Shown here one piece after another: positions 1-7,822 of a stretch of DNA of 64,000 nt. The notes beneath the pieces were generated by a model that had not been told where the DNA came from, searched no databases, and saw nothing but the letters and a program-made list of their open reading frames with translations. The first letter of the stretch is position 1. Every line of letters starts with the position of its first letter. Source of the DNA: Micromonospora thermarum (GTDB lineage Bacteria; Actinomycetota; Actinomycetes; Mycobacteriales; Micromonosporaceae); NCBI RefSeq assembly GCF_012034245.1, contig NZ_JAATEO010000002.1, positions 1 through 64,000 of the forward strand, in the 5' to 3' direction. Made by a program: the position numbers and the translations under genes.

Positions 1-2
1 TC

Positions 3-140
3 CTCACTCGCGAGGCTGACGTCAGCCGATACCTTGACCTCTACGCCAAGATAAAGAGCGCCGCGTTGACGCCAGCCGACAGCCTTGACTTCCTCGCCGC
101 GGTGGGCGAGGAGAACAGAAAAGGATCTCAGCATGGATGA
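3..140 (+). CDS. C-terminal end of Scr1-family (DUF5753) HTH regulator, partial
   Basis: An open frame enters from the left edge and ends at TGA 138-140. The last 45 residues, including SRYLDLYAKIKSAALTPADS, match the usual C-terminus of the DUF5753/Scr1 regulators, in which a final helix ends in a Leu/Ala-rich stretch followed by a short acidic tail. These regulators have an N-terminal XRE domain, which would lie outside the window. The next gene, a DUF397 protein, overlaps its stop by 8 bases. This regulator plus DUF397 pairing is very common in actinobacteria and is often described as toxin-antitoxin-like. Start and full length cannot be seen. Confidence 0.75.
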   Translation, partial: LTREADVSRYLDLYAKIKSAALTPADSLDFLAAVGEENRKGSQHG

Positions 141-330
141 CAGCAAGTTCACCCGCTGGTACAAGTCCACGCGAAGCAGCGGCGGAGACAACTGCGTCGA
201 GGTGGCCATCGCAGCTGACGGTACAGTCGGCGTGCGCGACTCCAAGGACCCTACCGGCGGCATCCTGGAGTTCGGCTCCGCTGCGTGGGCGGGTTTCGTT
301 GCTGAGATTGTTGGTGAGTCCGGTAGCTGA
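133..330 (+). CDS. DUF397 domain small protein
   Basis: A 65-residue protein that is one DUF397 domain. The signatures W-Y-K-S-T-R-S-S at the start, NCVEVA in the centre and VRDSKDP after it are all visible, and it ends in a short Trp-containing helix (AAWAGFVAEI). The start at ATG 133 is chosen because the domain begins directly after it and it overlaps the preceding Scr1-type gene by 8 bases, implying translational coupling. DUF397 proteins are usually cognate partners of the adjacent Scr1/XRE regulator; biochemical roles are mostly unknown, with some acting in developmental control in Streptomyces (BldB-like). Here it is probably part of a regulatory pair. Confidence 0.85.
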   Translation: MDDSKFTRWYKSTRSSGGDNCVEVAIAADGTVGVRDSKDPTGGILEFGSAAWAGFVAEIVGESGS

Positions 331-533
331 GAAACGGCCCACACTCCGATCACCCTGGGCCTGCGCATCGGGCATTCCGGTGCGCCAGCTCGAACATTGA
401 GTCTGAACGGCCGGTTTGGCGGGTCTCCGCAGACGCCGAACGCCGGCAGGAAGGGTGTCGCCCATGCTTGAAACCCTCCCTGGCGCGCTGACATTCTTTA
501 GGACAGCGAACGGCATCGATCGGGGGACAGTCA

Positions 534-2042
534 ATGGGAAGGGAGATCATCCCGAATAGCCAACTCAAGGCTGCCCGCAAAGCTCTGTTGTCGCCGTCTG
601 GCTCTGGCCGCCCCATGTCCCGGCAGGAGCTAGCTGATGCCTGCAATCTTGAGCTGGCCAGAATGTGCGAGGCGATGGGAAGCGGGCAACGCTGGGCTGG
701 CCTGACGGACAGGACCATTGGCGCCTTGGAACGAGGCGAGATCCGATGGCCTAACCGCGACTATCGCAGAGCGCTGTGCACAGTCCTCAACAGAGATGAA
801 GACTCGCTCGGGTTCTACATCGATCGCCCCTCTGAGCGCGATGGTGAGGATCGGTCAGGAACCCGCCACAGCTCGGCTCTGCTGCATGACGCGATGCCGT
901 CAGGGGCCACCCAGCCTTCCAGAGAGAGCTGGGTCGCCGAGTTCCGCGGACTCCAAGGTCAAGTGGCTGGCACCTGGGACAGCACAAGCTCTATCTACCC
1001 AGGCGAGCCGTGGTCGGCCGACGACCGGGCCGATACCGTGGATGATGTGAAACGCCGCACTGCCTTCGCTCTACCAGCTTTATCGCTGCTCGCCGCCTCG
1101 ATGCCGTCTGAGCCATGGAACCGCTTGGCCTACATGCTTGAGCACCCACAACAGCTCGACGGGCCGACCCTCGAGCAGTTGGAAGGGCACACCGCCGAGC
1201 TGTTCCGGCGGGAGGAACACTTGCCAGCCCGTCAGCTCGCCGCGCACTTGGACGCTCACGTGCGACGGCTGGAGCGGTTGGTGGGTCGGGTACCTGCTCC
1301 GTTCGAGCGCCGAGTGCTCATGACCACCGGCGAAGCCCTAGCCCTTGCCGGTTGGGTGGCATGGGACAGCAAACGGCACCAGACCGCACGCGACCTTTAT
1401 GCCCGCGCACTCCGCGCCGCCGACGAGGCTGGTGACGGCCCGTTGTACGCCTGCGTGCTGGCTTATCAGAGCTACGGCGCGGAGGCAGCCGGGAACCTGG
1501 TGCACGCTCGCCAGCTCCTCATAGCGGCGCAGAAATTCGTGCGCGGCGAGCACAGCGCCGCCACCCGCGCTTGGCTTGCTGCGCGCGAGGCGGAGGTAGA
1601 TGCGGCCCTTGCTAAACCCATGCCAGCGCTACGGGCGCTCGACCGAGCGATGACCGCCTACGACTACGCCCACCCGCACCGCGAGCGCTCTTGGACAGGC
1701 TTCTTCACACCGAGCCGCCTTGGCAGTATGACTGTCACGACCTACGCCCGGCTTGACCACGCCGACCTAGACGCCACCGCAGAGGCCGTCGTGGCCTCGT
1801 TGCCGCCCAGCGATGCGAAAGTCAAGGCCGTCATCTTGGCGGACGTTGCGACGGCCGCCATCCAGCGTGGCAGGCACGACCGAGGTGCGCAGCTGGGACA
1901 CCAGGCACTTGAGCAAACACTGAGCCAGGAGGCCAGCCTTGGCCGGCAGCGCCTCCACGACCTTCATCTGATGATTCAGGACAAGCGTGATGACGCCGAT
2001 CTAGCGGAGCTGGATGACCGTCTACTCGCGCACATCGTCTAG
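534..2042 (+). CDS. XRE-family transcriptional regulator with helical repeat C-terminus
   Basis: A 502-residue protein. Residues about 5-90 form a helix-turn-helix with an insertion (LKAARKALLSPSGSGRPMSR, ELADACNLEL, LTDRTIGALERGEIRWPNRD). A linker rich in polar residues follows, then from about residue 170 to the end an alpha-helical, Ala/Leu-rich region of the TPR-like kind found in large actinobacterial XRE regulators, for example repeated LAGWVAW, ARDLYARALRAADEAG and VYACVLAYQSYGAEAAGN-like helices. The ATG at 534 follows GGGGGAC at a 5-base spacing. Such proteins usually sense a partner or peptide through the helical repeats. Its stop overlaps the convergent cutA stop. Target genes are unknown; it is a candidate regulator of nearby ICE genes. 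Confidence 0.75.
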   Translation: MGREIIPNSQLKAARKALLSPSGSGRPMSRQELADACNLELARMCEAMGSGQRWAGLTDRTIGALERGEIRWPNRDYRRALCTVLNRDEDSLGFYIDRPSERDGEDRSGTRHSSALLHDAMPSGATQPSRESWVAEFRGLQGQVAGTWDSTSSIYPGEPWSADDRADTVDDVKRRTAFALPALSLLAASMPSEPWNRLAYMLEHPQQLDGPTLEQLEGHTAELFRREEHLPARQLAAHLDAHVRRLERLVGRVPAPFERRVLMTTGEALALAGWVAWDSKRHQTARDLYARALRAADEAGDGPLYACVLAYQSYGAEAAGNLVHARQLLIAAQKFVRGEHSAATRAWLAAREAEVDAALAKPMPALRALDRAMTAYDYAHPHRERSWTGFFTPSRLGSMTVTTYARLDHADLDATAEAVVASLPPSDAKVKAVILADVATAAIQRGRHDRGAQLGHQALEQTLSQEASLGRQRLHDLHLMIQDKRDDADLAELDDRLLAHIV

Positions 2043-2371
2043 CTCTTGGGCGTCGTCTCCTCGCTGACCCACGAGAGATAGGCAGGGTTCCCGGCCAGGA
2101 TAGGCAGCAGCACAACCTCCGGGACGTCATAACTGTGATGCTCGCGAATGTGCTGCTCCAGTTCGGGATAGCGCTCTGCCGTCGTCTTGAAGGTGACGTA
2201 CCATTCCTCAGCGCTCTCCACCTTGCCCTCCCACCAGTACGTGCTCTTGATCGGGCCGGACACCTGCGCACAGGCAGCCACCCGCGCCTCGACCGCGCTG
2301 TGTGCCAGCGCCTCGGCAGCCTCGCGGGAGTCGGTCGTCGTCACCGCTTGGGCGTGCTGGTAGTCGGTCAC
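2039..2371 (-). CDS. cutA: CutA1 divalent-cation tolerance protein
   Basis: A 110-residue CutA1 protein, the normal family length. Visible signatures are the N-terminal strand, TTTDSREAAEALA, VEARVAACAQVSGPIKSTYWWEGKVE (positions about 25-50 of the protein, with the invariant Cys and YWW segment), EEWYVTFKT and HSYDVPEVVLLPI, which forms the trimer-interface strand. The GTG start at 2371 is chosen because GGAGG lies seven bases upstream; a longer frame starting at 2437 has no such site and extends past the conserved fold. CutA1 forms stable trimers and is linked to copper tolerance in E. coli, though its general role is unsettled. It may be ICE cargo; it converges with the XRE gene with overlapping stops. 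Confidence 0.9.
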   Translation of the reverse strand: MTDYQHAQAVTTTDSREAAEALAHSAVEARVAACAQVSGPIKSTYWWEGKVESAEEWYVTFKTTAERYPELEQHIREHHSYDVPEVVLLPILAGNPAYLSWVSEETTPKS

Positions 2372-2517
2372 GTAATACCTCCATGGCAAGCGGGTGGGCG
2401 AAGTCCATCTTCGCGCATTGAGAGCGGGCGCCGCCACGGAGACTGCACTCGTAGGGCAGCGCTCCTGTTATGCGAGCGGTCGGACCGGGCCCCGAAACGC
2501 GAAAAGGGCCATTGTTC

Positions 2518-2552
2518 GTGCGTGGTGGTGGGACGAGCCCACCACCACGCAC
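2518..2552. terminator. Perfect 15-bp hairpin ending the leftward operon
   Basis: GTGCGTGGTGGTGGG (2518-2532) and its exact complement (2538-2552) enclose a five-base loop, nine bases beyond the stop of the leftward gene at 2561. A short T-rich stretch follows on the minus strand (TTTTCGCG). It is best read as the terminator of the 7.6-to-2.5 kb operon. Confidence 0.75.
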
Positions 2553-2560
2553 GTTGGCGT

Positions 2561-3856
2561 CTAGCCGTTTTCGGTGCTTCGGTCCGTGTCGGTGGCTCGG
2601 CTGCCGAGTACGCGTACGGTGGTGCTCATCTTGATCGGCAGGTCCTCGTCGCCCTTGAGGAATGGCTGGATGTCGATCGTTCGGCGGAGGCTTCGGCCGG
2701 GGCCGTAGGGCTGTTGGCGTTTGTGGCCGGATACCCAGAATCGGTGGTCGGGCTTGGCTCGCGTGCGGGGGCTGGCGGGTTGGGTCCGTTTCGGCGGCGG
2801 GGTGCTGCGGGGTTTGATGCGCACGATCCGGACGTCGGGGGCGGGGCGCTGGTTGCGCTGGTACGCCTTGATGGTGCCCTTGGGCAGTTTCGCCGGTATG
2901 GCCTCGGCCGTCTGCTGGTTGATCAGAAGCCAGGTGGTGATGAGGGGGCCGAGCGGGTGGTGGCCGTCGAGCGTGGTGCCGCTGGCGATGAATTCGGCGT
3001 GGATCGGTACGAGCCAGCCGATCTCGTGTCGCAGCGCGGGCATCAGGTCGTCGTCCAGGGCGCTGCCGACGCTGCGGTAGCCGATGACGTGCCAGCCGTG
3101 GGCGTGGGGTGTCCAGGAGACGGCGGCGAGGTGCCGGGGGCTGCCGACGGGTTCGGGCCAGGCGAGCAGTCCGGCTGGTGTAGGGGCGACGTCGTCGGTG
3201 GCCGTTGCCGGGGGTTGGTCGGCGCTGACTTCGTTGACCAGGTCGGTGAACTCTTGGTTGATCCAGTACATGGGTACGAGGTCGAGCTGATTGGCTAGGG
3301 CCCGCCGCTGGCCGGGGTTGTTGATGGGCGCGGGCAGGTTCGCGGGGCCGCGTAGGAGCCCGGTGAGCCGGTCGCGGATCTTCGGCAGCATGTCGGCGGT
3401 GAGCCGGGCTGGTGGCCAGTCGGTGGTGGTGAGCAGCGTTCGGCCTTCGCGGCCGAGAATGATGCCGCGGTGTAGCGTGCGCAGGATCGTGTACTCGTCG
3501 CTGCGGGGCGACCACAGCATGGCGGCGGCGCAGTGGGCGGTGAGGGCTTCGGAGTCGTCGGCCTCGATGAACTGGGTGCACCGGTAGCAGACGTGCCACC
3601 GGTCGGTGTAGGTCGCGACGACGCCGGCCGCGAGGTCCCCGATCTGGATGAGGCCGGTGCGGTAGTTCCAGACCGGCAGCCCGACGGTGCAGGTGTGGCA
3701 CCGGTGGAAGACCTGCTGGATCTGGCCCGCGTCGATGGGGACGACGTCGTGTCGGTCGTCGGTGACGGGATGCCGGTAGACGATGGTTTCTCCGTCTTGG
3801 TGCTCGGTGAGGGCCTGGTGGCAGGTCGCGCAGGCGGTGAGGGTCGCCAGGTTCAT
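2561..3856 (-). CDS. ICE-encoded Cys-rich protein of unknown function
   Basis: A 431-residue protein. The N-terminus has three CxxC pairs (CATCHQAL at residue 9, CHTCTVG near 53, CYRCTQF near 90), suggesting a zinc-ribbon region. The middle is a mixed alpha/beta region with the segment HEIGWLVPIHAEFIASGTTL and LGPLITTWLLINQQ. The C-terminal 90 residues are basic and end in HRFWVSGHKRQQPYGPGRSL followed by a segment with KGDEDLP, a tail I recognise from uncharacterised actinobacterial phage and plasmid proteins. Its ATG overlaps the TGA of the diguanylate cyclase gene (ATGA), so the two are translationally coupled. It is the last gene of the leftward operon. No enzymatic motif was found. Confidence 0.6.
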   Translation of the reverse strand: MNLATLTACATCHQALTEHQDGETIVYRHPVTDDRHDVVPIDAGQIQQVFHRCHTCTVGLPVWNYRTGLIQIGDLAAGVVATYTDRWHVCYRCTQFIEADDSEALTAHCAAAMLWSPRSDEYTILRTLHRGIILGREGRTLLTTTDWPPARLTADMLPKIRDRLTGLLRGPANLPAPINNPGQRRALANQLDLVPMYWINQEFTDLVNEVSADQPPATATDDVAPTPAGLLAWPEPVGSPRHLAAVSWTPHAHGWHVIGYRSVGSALDDDLMPALRHEIGWLVPIHAEFIASGTTLDGHHPLGPLITTWLLINQQTAEAIPAKLPKGTIKAYQRNQRPAPDVRIVRIKPRSTPPPKRTQPASPRTRAKPDHRFWVSGHKRQQPYGPGRSLRRTIDIQPFLKGDEDLPIKMSTTVRVLGSRATDTDRSTENG

Positions 3857-4554
3857 TCGACGCTCCCACGCTGGTCACGGCGCAGGTCGCGCAGGCGCGG
3901 CCCCCGGCGGCGCTTGCGGTCGGGCATGGTCATGCCGGGCGTGTAGAGGACGTGCCGGTCGCCGCCCTGCTGCTTGGCGTGATACATCGCGATGTCCGCG
4001 CGATGTAGCGCAACGTCCTCCAGTGAGTCGGTGCTGGCCACGCTCGCGATGCCGACGCTGGCGGTGACGGTGACCGTGACCGGGCCGCTGTCGGCCTGCA
4101 CCGTGACCGGCGCGGCGATGACCGTGGTGAACAGGTCGGCCAGCCGGCTGATGCCGTGGCCGCGTATCGGCAGGATGGCGGCGAACTCGTCACCGGACAG
4201 CCGTGCGACGCTTGCGCCGTAGGCGTCGGCGAGTTGGCCGAGCCGGTCGGCGACCTCCATGAGCAGGTCGTCACCGGCGTCGTGGCCGTGGGTGTCGTTG
4301 ACCTCTTTGAACTGGTCGAGGTCGATGAGCATGACGATGTTCGGCTGCGGCCCGCCGGATGCGGCGATGGCGGTGTGAACGGTCCGCAGGCCGGCGCGGT
4401 TGAGCAGGCCGGTGAGCGGGTCGTGGGTCAGCTGCCAGGCGGCGTCGGCCAGCGCGGCGCGCAGCCGGTTGATGGTCGGCCTGGCGGCCAGGTAACCGCC
4501 AGCGGCCCCGAACATGGCCGCCACGGTGGCGATCACGAGGAGTGTGGTGGACAC
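3853..4554 (-). CDS. Membrane-anchored diguanylate cyclase (GGDEF domain)
   Basis: A 233-residue protein: one N-terminal membrane helix (residues 4-23) and a single GGDEF domain from about residue 40. The conserved elements DPLTGLLNR, IDLDQFKEVND, HGHDAGDDLL and the active-site loop RLSGDEF (residues 118-124) are present. The loop is SGDEF rather than GGDEF, a variant still compatible with activity. The RxxD inhibitory site normally just before the loop is absent (AYGA instead), so product feedback is not expected. Predicted reaction: two GTP to cyclic di-GMP at the membrane. GTG 4554 is preferred because GGATGGAGGAA precedes it; longer readings overlap the upstream gene. Its stop overlaps the next start. 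A cyclase carried on a conjugative element is unusual and could alter host adhesion or development. Confidence 0.85.
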   Translation of the reverse strand: MSTTLLVIATVAAMFGAAGGYLAARPTINRLRAALADAAWQLTHDPLTGLLNRAGLRTVHTAIAASGGPQPNIVMLIDLDQFKEVNDTHGHDAGDDLLMEVADRLGQLADAYGASVARLSGDEFAAILPIRGHGISRLADLFTTVIAAPVTVQADSGPVTVTVTASVGIASVASTDSLEDVALHRADIAMYHAKQQGGDRHVLYTPGMTMPDRKRRRGPRLRDLRRDQRGSVE

Positions 4555-4577
4555 TGGGTTCCTCCATCCCTTGGAGA

Positions 4578-4617
4578 ACCCGGGACGCATACGTTTCCTA
4601 GGCGCGGCGTCCCGGGT
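4578..4617. promoter_or_regulatory. Leader hairpin upstream of the GGDEF gene
   Basis: ACCCGGGACGC (4578-4588) pairs exactly with GCGTCCCGGGT (4607-4617). It lies between the upstream stop and the ribosome binding site GATGGAGGAA of the GGDEF gene. The same layout, with different stem sequence but the same GATGGAGGAA-YCC leader end, occurs before the sigma-like gene at 6964. Confidence 0.55.
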
Positions 4618-4628
4618 CCTAAACGACG

Positions 4629-4651
4629 ACGGCCCGCCTTCGGCGGGCCGT
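4629..4651. terminator. GC-rich hairpin with T-rich flank
   Basis: ACGGCCCGCC (4629-4638) and GGCGGGCCGT (4642-4651) form a ten-base stem with a three-base loop. TTCTTTCTGTTT follows on the plus strand, the classic terminator look in that direction, although all neighbouring genes are on the minus strand. It may act as a partial terminator after the 4706 gene or be bidirectional. Confidence 0.5.
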
Positions 4652-4705
4652 TCTTTCTGTTTGTGCCGCCGTGCGGCGGCGTCCTCGATGAGGCGGTCGA
4701 GGGGA

Positions 4706-5317
4706 TCAGTGGGTGGCGGCCGGCGGGACCGAGCCGTCGAGGCTCCAGGCCGCGCCGACACGGGCCGGGTAGCGCCCGGCGTGGGTCGGGCCGCCCGGAC
4801 GCGGCGACTGGTAGGGCTCGTCGGTGCGGGGCCGCCGGTCGACGAGCCGGTCGGGCTCGCTCGGGGTGCCCTTGGGCCGGTACTCGTACCGCTCGGACAC
4901 AAGGCGGGTGCCGTCGACCTGGGAGGAGTACGGCACGTAGATGCCGTGCAGGATGGTGCCGCCGAGCCGTTCGCAGCAGGCCACCGAGACCGGGTACCAG
5001 CCGGTCAGGGCCATGGTGACGAGGTGGCCGCAGTTCAGGGCCAGCTCGAACACGCACAGCCGGTGCAGTTCCTGGTCGTCAGGCGGGGTCGGGCTGGCCG
5101 GGCCGGCGCCGCTGCCGGGCTGGGTGCAAGGCCGGCAGATGGGGCCGAGGTCGGGGTGGTATCCGGCGTCGCAGGCTTCGCACACGATGCGCAGGCAGGA
5201 CCGGCATTCGCCGGAGGCGATGGTGTGCAGGCTGGTGCCGCAGTACCCGCAGGGGCCGGTCAGGCAGGCGTCGGTGTGGTGGCCGGGTCGGTGCTGCTGG
5301 CACGGATGGTCACGCAT
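4706..5317 (-). CDS. Cys-rich zinc-finger-like protein of unknown function
   Basis: A 203-residue protein. The first 65 residues hold repeated metal-ligand-like motifs: CGYCGTS, CRSCLRIVCEACDAGYH and CRPC, typical of a zinc ribbon or two treble-clef knuckles. The middle part (residues about 80-150) contains a folded-looking segment with CVFELALNCGHLVTMALTGW and VACCERLGG; the C-terminus is Pro/Arg-rich and probably disordered. It overlaps the upstream gene by eight bases, so it belongs to the same operon. The family is not recognised. The zinc motifs suggest nucleic-acid or protein binding, nothing more specific. Confidence 0.55.
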   Translation of the reverse strand: MRDHPCQQHRPGHHTDACLTGPCGYCGTSLHTIASGECRSCLRIVCEACDAGYHPDLGPICRPCTQPGSGAGPASPTPPDDQELHRLCVFELALNCGHLVTMALTGWYPVSVACCERLGGTILHGIYVPYSSQVDGTRLVSERYEYRPKGTPSEPDRLVDRRPRTDEPYQSPRPGGPTHAGRYPARVGAAWSLDGSVPPAATH

Positions 5318-5729
5318 GGCGGCCTCGCCGCAGGTGCTGGTAGACGGTCTCGGCGGTCAGCGGTCGGCCGGTGAGGTTGGTCGGGGTGTCGATGCGCCGC
5401 CAGCCGATGAAGTCGCACGCCAGCCAGGTGGTGTGGCCGTCGGCGGTGACGGCGATGACGTCTCCGGTCGACAGGGAGCGCAGCCGCAGCAGCCGGTACG
5501 TGCAGGCGATGAGGAAGTCGGCCTCCCCATGCGGCGTCGCGCGTTCGGTCTCCAGGTGGTCGAGGTCGACGTTGAACAGGCCGTAGATCCAGTTGGCGGT
5601 CTGCTCCGGGGTGGCAGTGGTGGGCAGGTGCCGCCAGTGGGAGATGACCTGGGCGAGCGCGTGGCCGGGCTCGTACGGGAAGAACCGGCTCTCGGTGTTG
5701 TGGTAGACGGCGATGACATGCAGGGTCAT
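5310..5729 (-). CDS. Hypothetical ICE protein
   Basis: A 139-residue soluble protein beginning MTLHVIAVYHNTESRFFPYE. It contains HALAQVISHWRHLP, a hydrophobic core with LIACTYRLLRLRSLSTGDV and ends in a basic helix. The phrase RSLSTGDVIAVTADG followed by WLACDFIGWRRI looks like a small beta-barrel segment. Similar short proteins occur in actinobacterial plasmids and ICEs without assigned function. ATG 5729 has a weak ribosome binding site, and the gene overlaps the following 4706-5317 gene by eight bases, supporting an operon. No catalytic motif was seen. Confidence 0.55.
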   Translation of the reverse strand: MTLHVIAVYHNTESRFFPYEPGHALAQVISHWRHLPTTATPEQTANWIYGLFNVDLDHLETERATPHGEADFLIACTYRLLRLRSLSTGDVIAVTADGHTTWLACDFIGWRRIDTPTNLTGRPLTAETVYQHLRRGRHA

Positions 5730-5747
5730 AGCAGAAGTCCGTTCGGG

Positions 5748-6341
5748 TCAGGTGTGGGATTCCGGCTCGATCGCGGTGTCCCGGCCGCGGTCGCCGGGGC
5801 TCGGCGGTGCGGGTGGGCCGATCGGCCGGGTGCGCAGGATCTGCTCGGGCAGCACCATCGCGGCGGGCTGGCCGGTGAGCGGGTGTGTGGTGGGCCGGTA
5901 TCCGGTGGCCCACACGAGGTGCCAGCGCTCGGCGGGTGCGGCCGGGCGGGTGCCGGTGGGGTCGCCGTGGCTGGTGACGCCGAGGTCGGCCAGCTGCGCG
6001 GCGAGCGGGGTCGCGCGGTGCTGGCTCATTCGTCCGGCGAGCATGGGACAGCCGGTCGCGGAGTACGCGGCGCAGACGGGGTGCATGCCCGGCTCGTGGC
6101 TGATGAACACCCGTAGGTCGCTGTCGCGCATCGCGAAGACGATCCGCGCGGGTTCGAGTGGGTCACCGCAGGTCTGGCAGAGCCGGTCATGCAGCGCCTG
6201 GACCTGCCGCTGGTAGTCGACGTTGCCGAAGCGGTACCGGCCGTCGGGTGTGCGGGCGGTGATCCACGGGACGACGAGGCCGCCGATGACGGGCCGGCGG
6301 GCCAGGTGTACCGGGATGGCGGGAACCTCGGGTGCGGTCAT
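5748..6341 (-). CDS. Conserved actinobacterial mobile-element protein with CxxC motif
   Basis: A 197-residue protein. It starts with an extended N-terminus (PVHLARRPVIGGLVVPWITA) and carries LCQTCGDPLEPARIVFAM around residue 55, then HEPGMHPVCAAYSATGCPML near residue 85. The two Cys pairs plus His are positioned like a structural zinc site. This pattern is one I recognise in uncharacterised proteins of actinobacterial phages and ICEs. The C-terminal half has a short segment with RWHLVWATGY and ends in a Pro-rich tail. Its ATG overlaps the stop of the sigma-like gene (ATGA), indicating translational coupling. Function unknown. Confidence 0.6.
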   Translation of the reverse strand: MTAPEVPAIPVHLARRPVIGGLVVPWITARTPDGRYRFGNVDYQRQVQALHDRLCQTCGDPLEPARIVFAMRDSDLRVFISHEPGMHPVCAAYSATGCPMLAGRMSQHRATPLAAQLADLGVTSHGDPTGTRPAAPAERWHLVWATGYRPTTHPLTGQPAAMVLPEQILRTRPIGPPAPPSPGDRGRDTAIEPESHT

Positions 6342-6964
6342 GGGGTCACCGCCGAGGTGTGCGGCGGGCTGACGAGGAAGTGGCGCATCCGCCGGATCGC
6401 GCGCCGTTCCAGGCAGCGGACCGCTTCGGCGCTGCGGTCCATGAGGCGGGCGGCGGCGTCGCGGGGGTAGCCGTCGAGGTAGCGCAGCTGGATCGCGCGG
6501 CGCTGGTCGGCGGTCAGCCGTGCCATCGCGTGGACGAAGGTGATCCGGCCGGGCGGGTTGCTGACGGCCGGTGCGGCGGTGTCCTTGCTGCAGTGGTCGC
6601 GTACGGCGTAGGCGGCGCGCATGTAGCGGCGGCGGGACCAGTCGTGCCGGTTGCATGCCTTGGCGGCCTGGATGATGAACCAGCCGCGGACGTCGAGCAG
6701 CGCGGTGGGCAGCTCGGCCAGGGCGCCGGTGAACGTCTCCTGCACGAGGTCGGGTATGGCGTTGCGGTCGCGGTCCCGCATACGGGCGCAGACGTAGCGG
6801 GTGACCGGCTCACGGAAGGTCGCGTACAGGTCTGCGAAGGCGTCGCGGTCGCCGTGCTGCGCGCGGTCAAGGAGCACGAGGATGTGCGGCGCGATGTCCG
6901 GGTGCCGGCGGCGTGGAGACGCGGCGCGGCGCGGGCGAGGCGGGGCAAGGCCGTTGTGTGGCAT
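6338..6964 (-). CDS. RNA polymerase sigma-70-like (ECF-type) factor
   Basis: A 208-residue protein. After a basic N-terminus, residues about 30-100 match sigma region 2 (DRDAFADLYATFREPVTRYV, then PDLVQETFTGAL, the usual DxxQETF element), and residues about 140-200 match region 4 (LTADQRRAIQLRYLDGYPRD followed by AARLMDRSAEAVRCLERRAI, a helix-turn-helix). ATG 6964 is preceded by GGAGGAATCCC. It is early in the leftward operon with the diguanylate cyclase. It probably directs RNA polymerase to ICE promoters or acts as a sigma-like regulator. No anti-sigma gene is adjacent. Confidence 0.75.
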   Translation of the reverse strand: MPHNGLAPPRPRRAASPRRRHPDIAPHILVLLDRAQHGDRDAFADLYATFREPVTRYVCARMRDRDRNAIPDLVQETFTGALAELPTALLDVRGWFIIQAAKACNRHDWSRRRYMRAAYAVRDHCSKDTAAPAVSNPPGRITFVHAMARLTADQRRAIQLRYLDGYPRDAAARLMDRSAEAVRCLERRAIRRMRHFLVSPPHTSAVTP

Positions 6965-6992
6965 GGGATTCCTCCATCTGTGGGTGGGTGGA

Positions 6993-7023
6993 ATCCGGGC
7001 ACGCCAGTCGGCCGTGCCCGGAT
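6993..7023. promoter_or_regulatory. Leader hairpin upstream of the sigma-like gene
   Basis: ATCCGGGCACG (6993-7003) and CGTGCCCGGAT (7013-7023) are exact complements with a nine-base loop. On the minus strand the hairpin sits about 25 bases before the GGAGG of the sigma-like gene. Confidence 0.5.
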
Positions 7024-7077
7024 GGTGCGCGGTTCCGCGCGGCTCGGCCGGGCATCGGCCGGGTGATGCGGTGCAAG

Positions 7078-7112
7078 GAGAGGTGGCGTCCGTTACCGGA
7101 GCGCCACCTCTC
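7078..7112. terminator. Hairpin after the 7126-7587 gene
   Basis: GAGAGGTGGCG (7078-7088) and CGCCACCTCTC (7102-7112) form an 11-base stem 14 bases beyond the stop of the 7126-7587 gene on the minus strand. No T-run follows, as is common for actinobacterial hairpin terminators. Confidence 0.6.
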
Positions 7113-7125
7113 GGTGGGCTGGGGC

Positions 7126-7587
7126 CTACGTGGTCAGGGCCCGCAGGATCAGGTGGGCCTCCTTGAGGTGGCCGGCGAACATCTCACCGTTGGCGCCGGC
7201 GGTGCTGAGGCTGTCGGTGAGGGCCTGCACGCCCGCGGCGGGCGCGTGGGCGAGGCCGGTGAAGGTGCGGCCGTTGACGTGCTCGGCGATGCGCTGGACG
7301 GTTTGGGTCAGGTGGGCCTGGATGAGGTTGAGCCCGCACAGCAGCCGGGCCAGCTCGGTCAGGTCGTGGATTCCGGCGGCGTAGGTCATGGTGTCGCCGA
7401 GGTGCTCGACCGCCAGCAGGATCACGCGGGTCACGGCGACGGTCTTGGCCGGGTCGAAGTGCGTCTCGCCGTGCAGCAGCGCAGCGAGCTGGTCGATGAC
7501 GGCGTGCTCGTCGTCGTCGAGACGCGGCGCGTCGGGGAGCTGGCCGAACCAGTCGGCGTCAGTCAGATACCAGTGGGGCTTGAGCAT
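7126..7587 (-). CDS. Hypothetical alpha-helical protein
   Basis: A 153-residue, largely helical protein beginning MLKPHWYLTDADWFGQL. It continues with LIDQLAALLHGE-like helices, RVILLAVEHLGDTMTYAAGI and LARLLCGLNLIQAHLTQTVQ, and ends HLKEAHLILRALTT. There are no Cys pairs and no nucleotide-binding motif. ATG 7587 follows GGGAGGACGAC; longer frames run into a region with the palindromic operator and lack such a site. It is the first gene of the leftward transcription unit and follows the CTGTCAGG palindrome by about 240 bases. Related helical proteins are common on actinobacterial ICEs with no known role. Confidence 0.55.
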   Translation of the reverse strand: MLKPHWYLTDADWFGQLPDAPRLDDDEHAVIDQLAALLHGETHFDPAKTVAVTRVILLAVEHLGDTMTYAAGIHDLTELARLLCGLNLIQAHLTQTVQRIAEHVNGRTFTGLAHAPAAGVQALTDSLSTAGANGEMFAGHLKEAHLILRALTT

Positions 7588-7611
7588 GTCGTCCTCCCGG
7601 GACAGCAGGAA

Positions 7612-7635
7612 GGCGGCCACCGAGCGGTGGCCGCC
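7612..7635. promoter_or_regulatory. Leader hairpin upstream of the 7126-7587 gene
   Basis: GGCGGCCACCG (7612-7622) and CGGTGGCCGCC (7625-7635) are exact complements, about 15 bases before the GGGAGG ribosome binding site on the minus strand. Confidence 0.5.
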
Positions 7636-7822
7636 TGAAGGGATGGGGATGCCGCGTCCCGATCGCGAAGGCGAGGGACGTGGGATGTGCGGGTGCCGGA
7701 TCCGAGGCTGGCGGCGGCGGCCGACCGGAGACGGTGGGCGCGATGCCGTCGCGCGCGGCATCAGATCAGAGGCACAAAAAATAGGGAGAACCCTCAGGTT
7801 AGCCGCGCCCGATGGCGCGGCG

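Noticed and set aside
2208..3878. Long minus-strand frame of 556 codons overlapping the 2561 gene
   Set aside because: It is Arg/Pro/His-rich and lacks folded segments, the sign of a frame opposite or shifted from a high-GC gene; the 2561 gene has Cys motifs and coupling.
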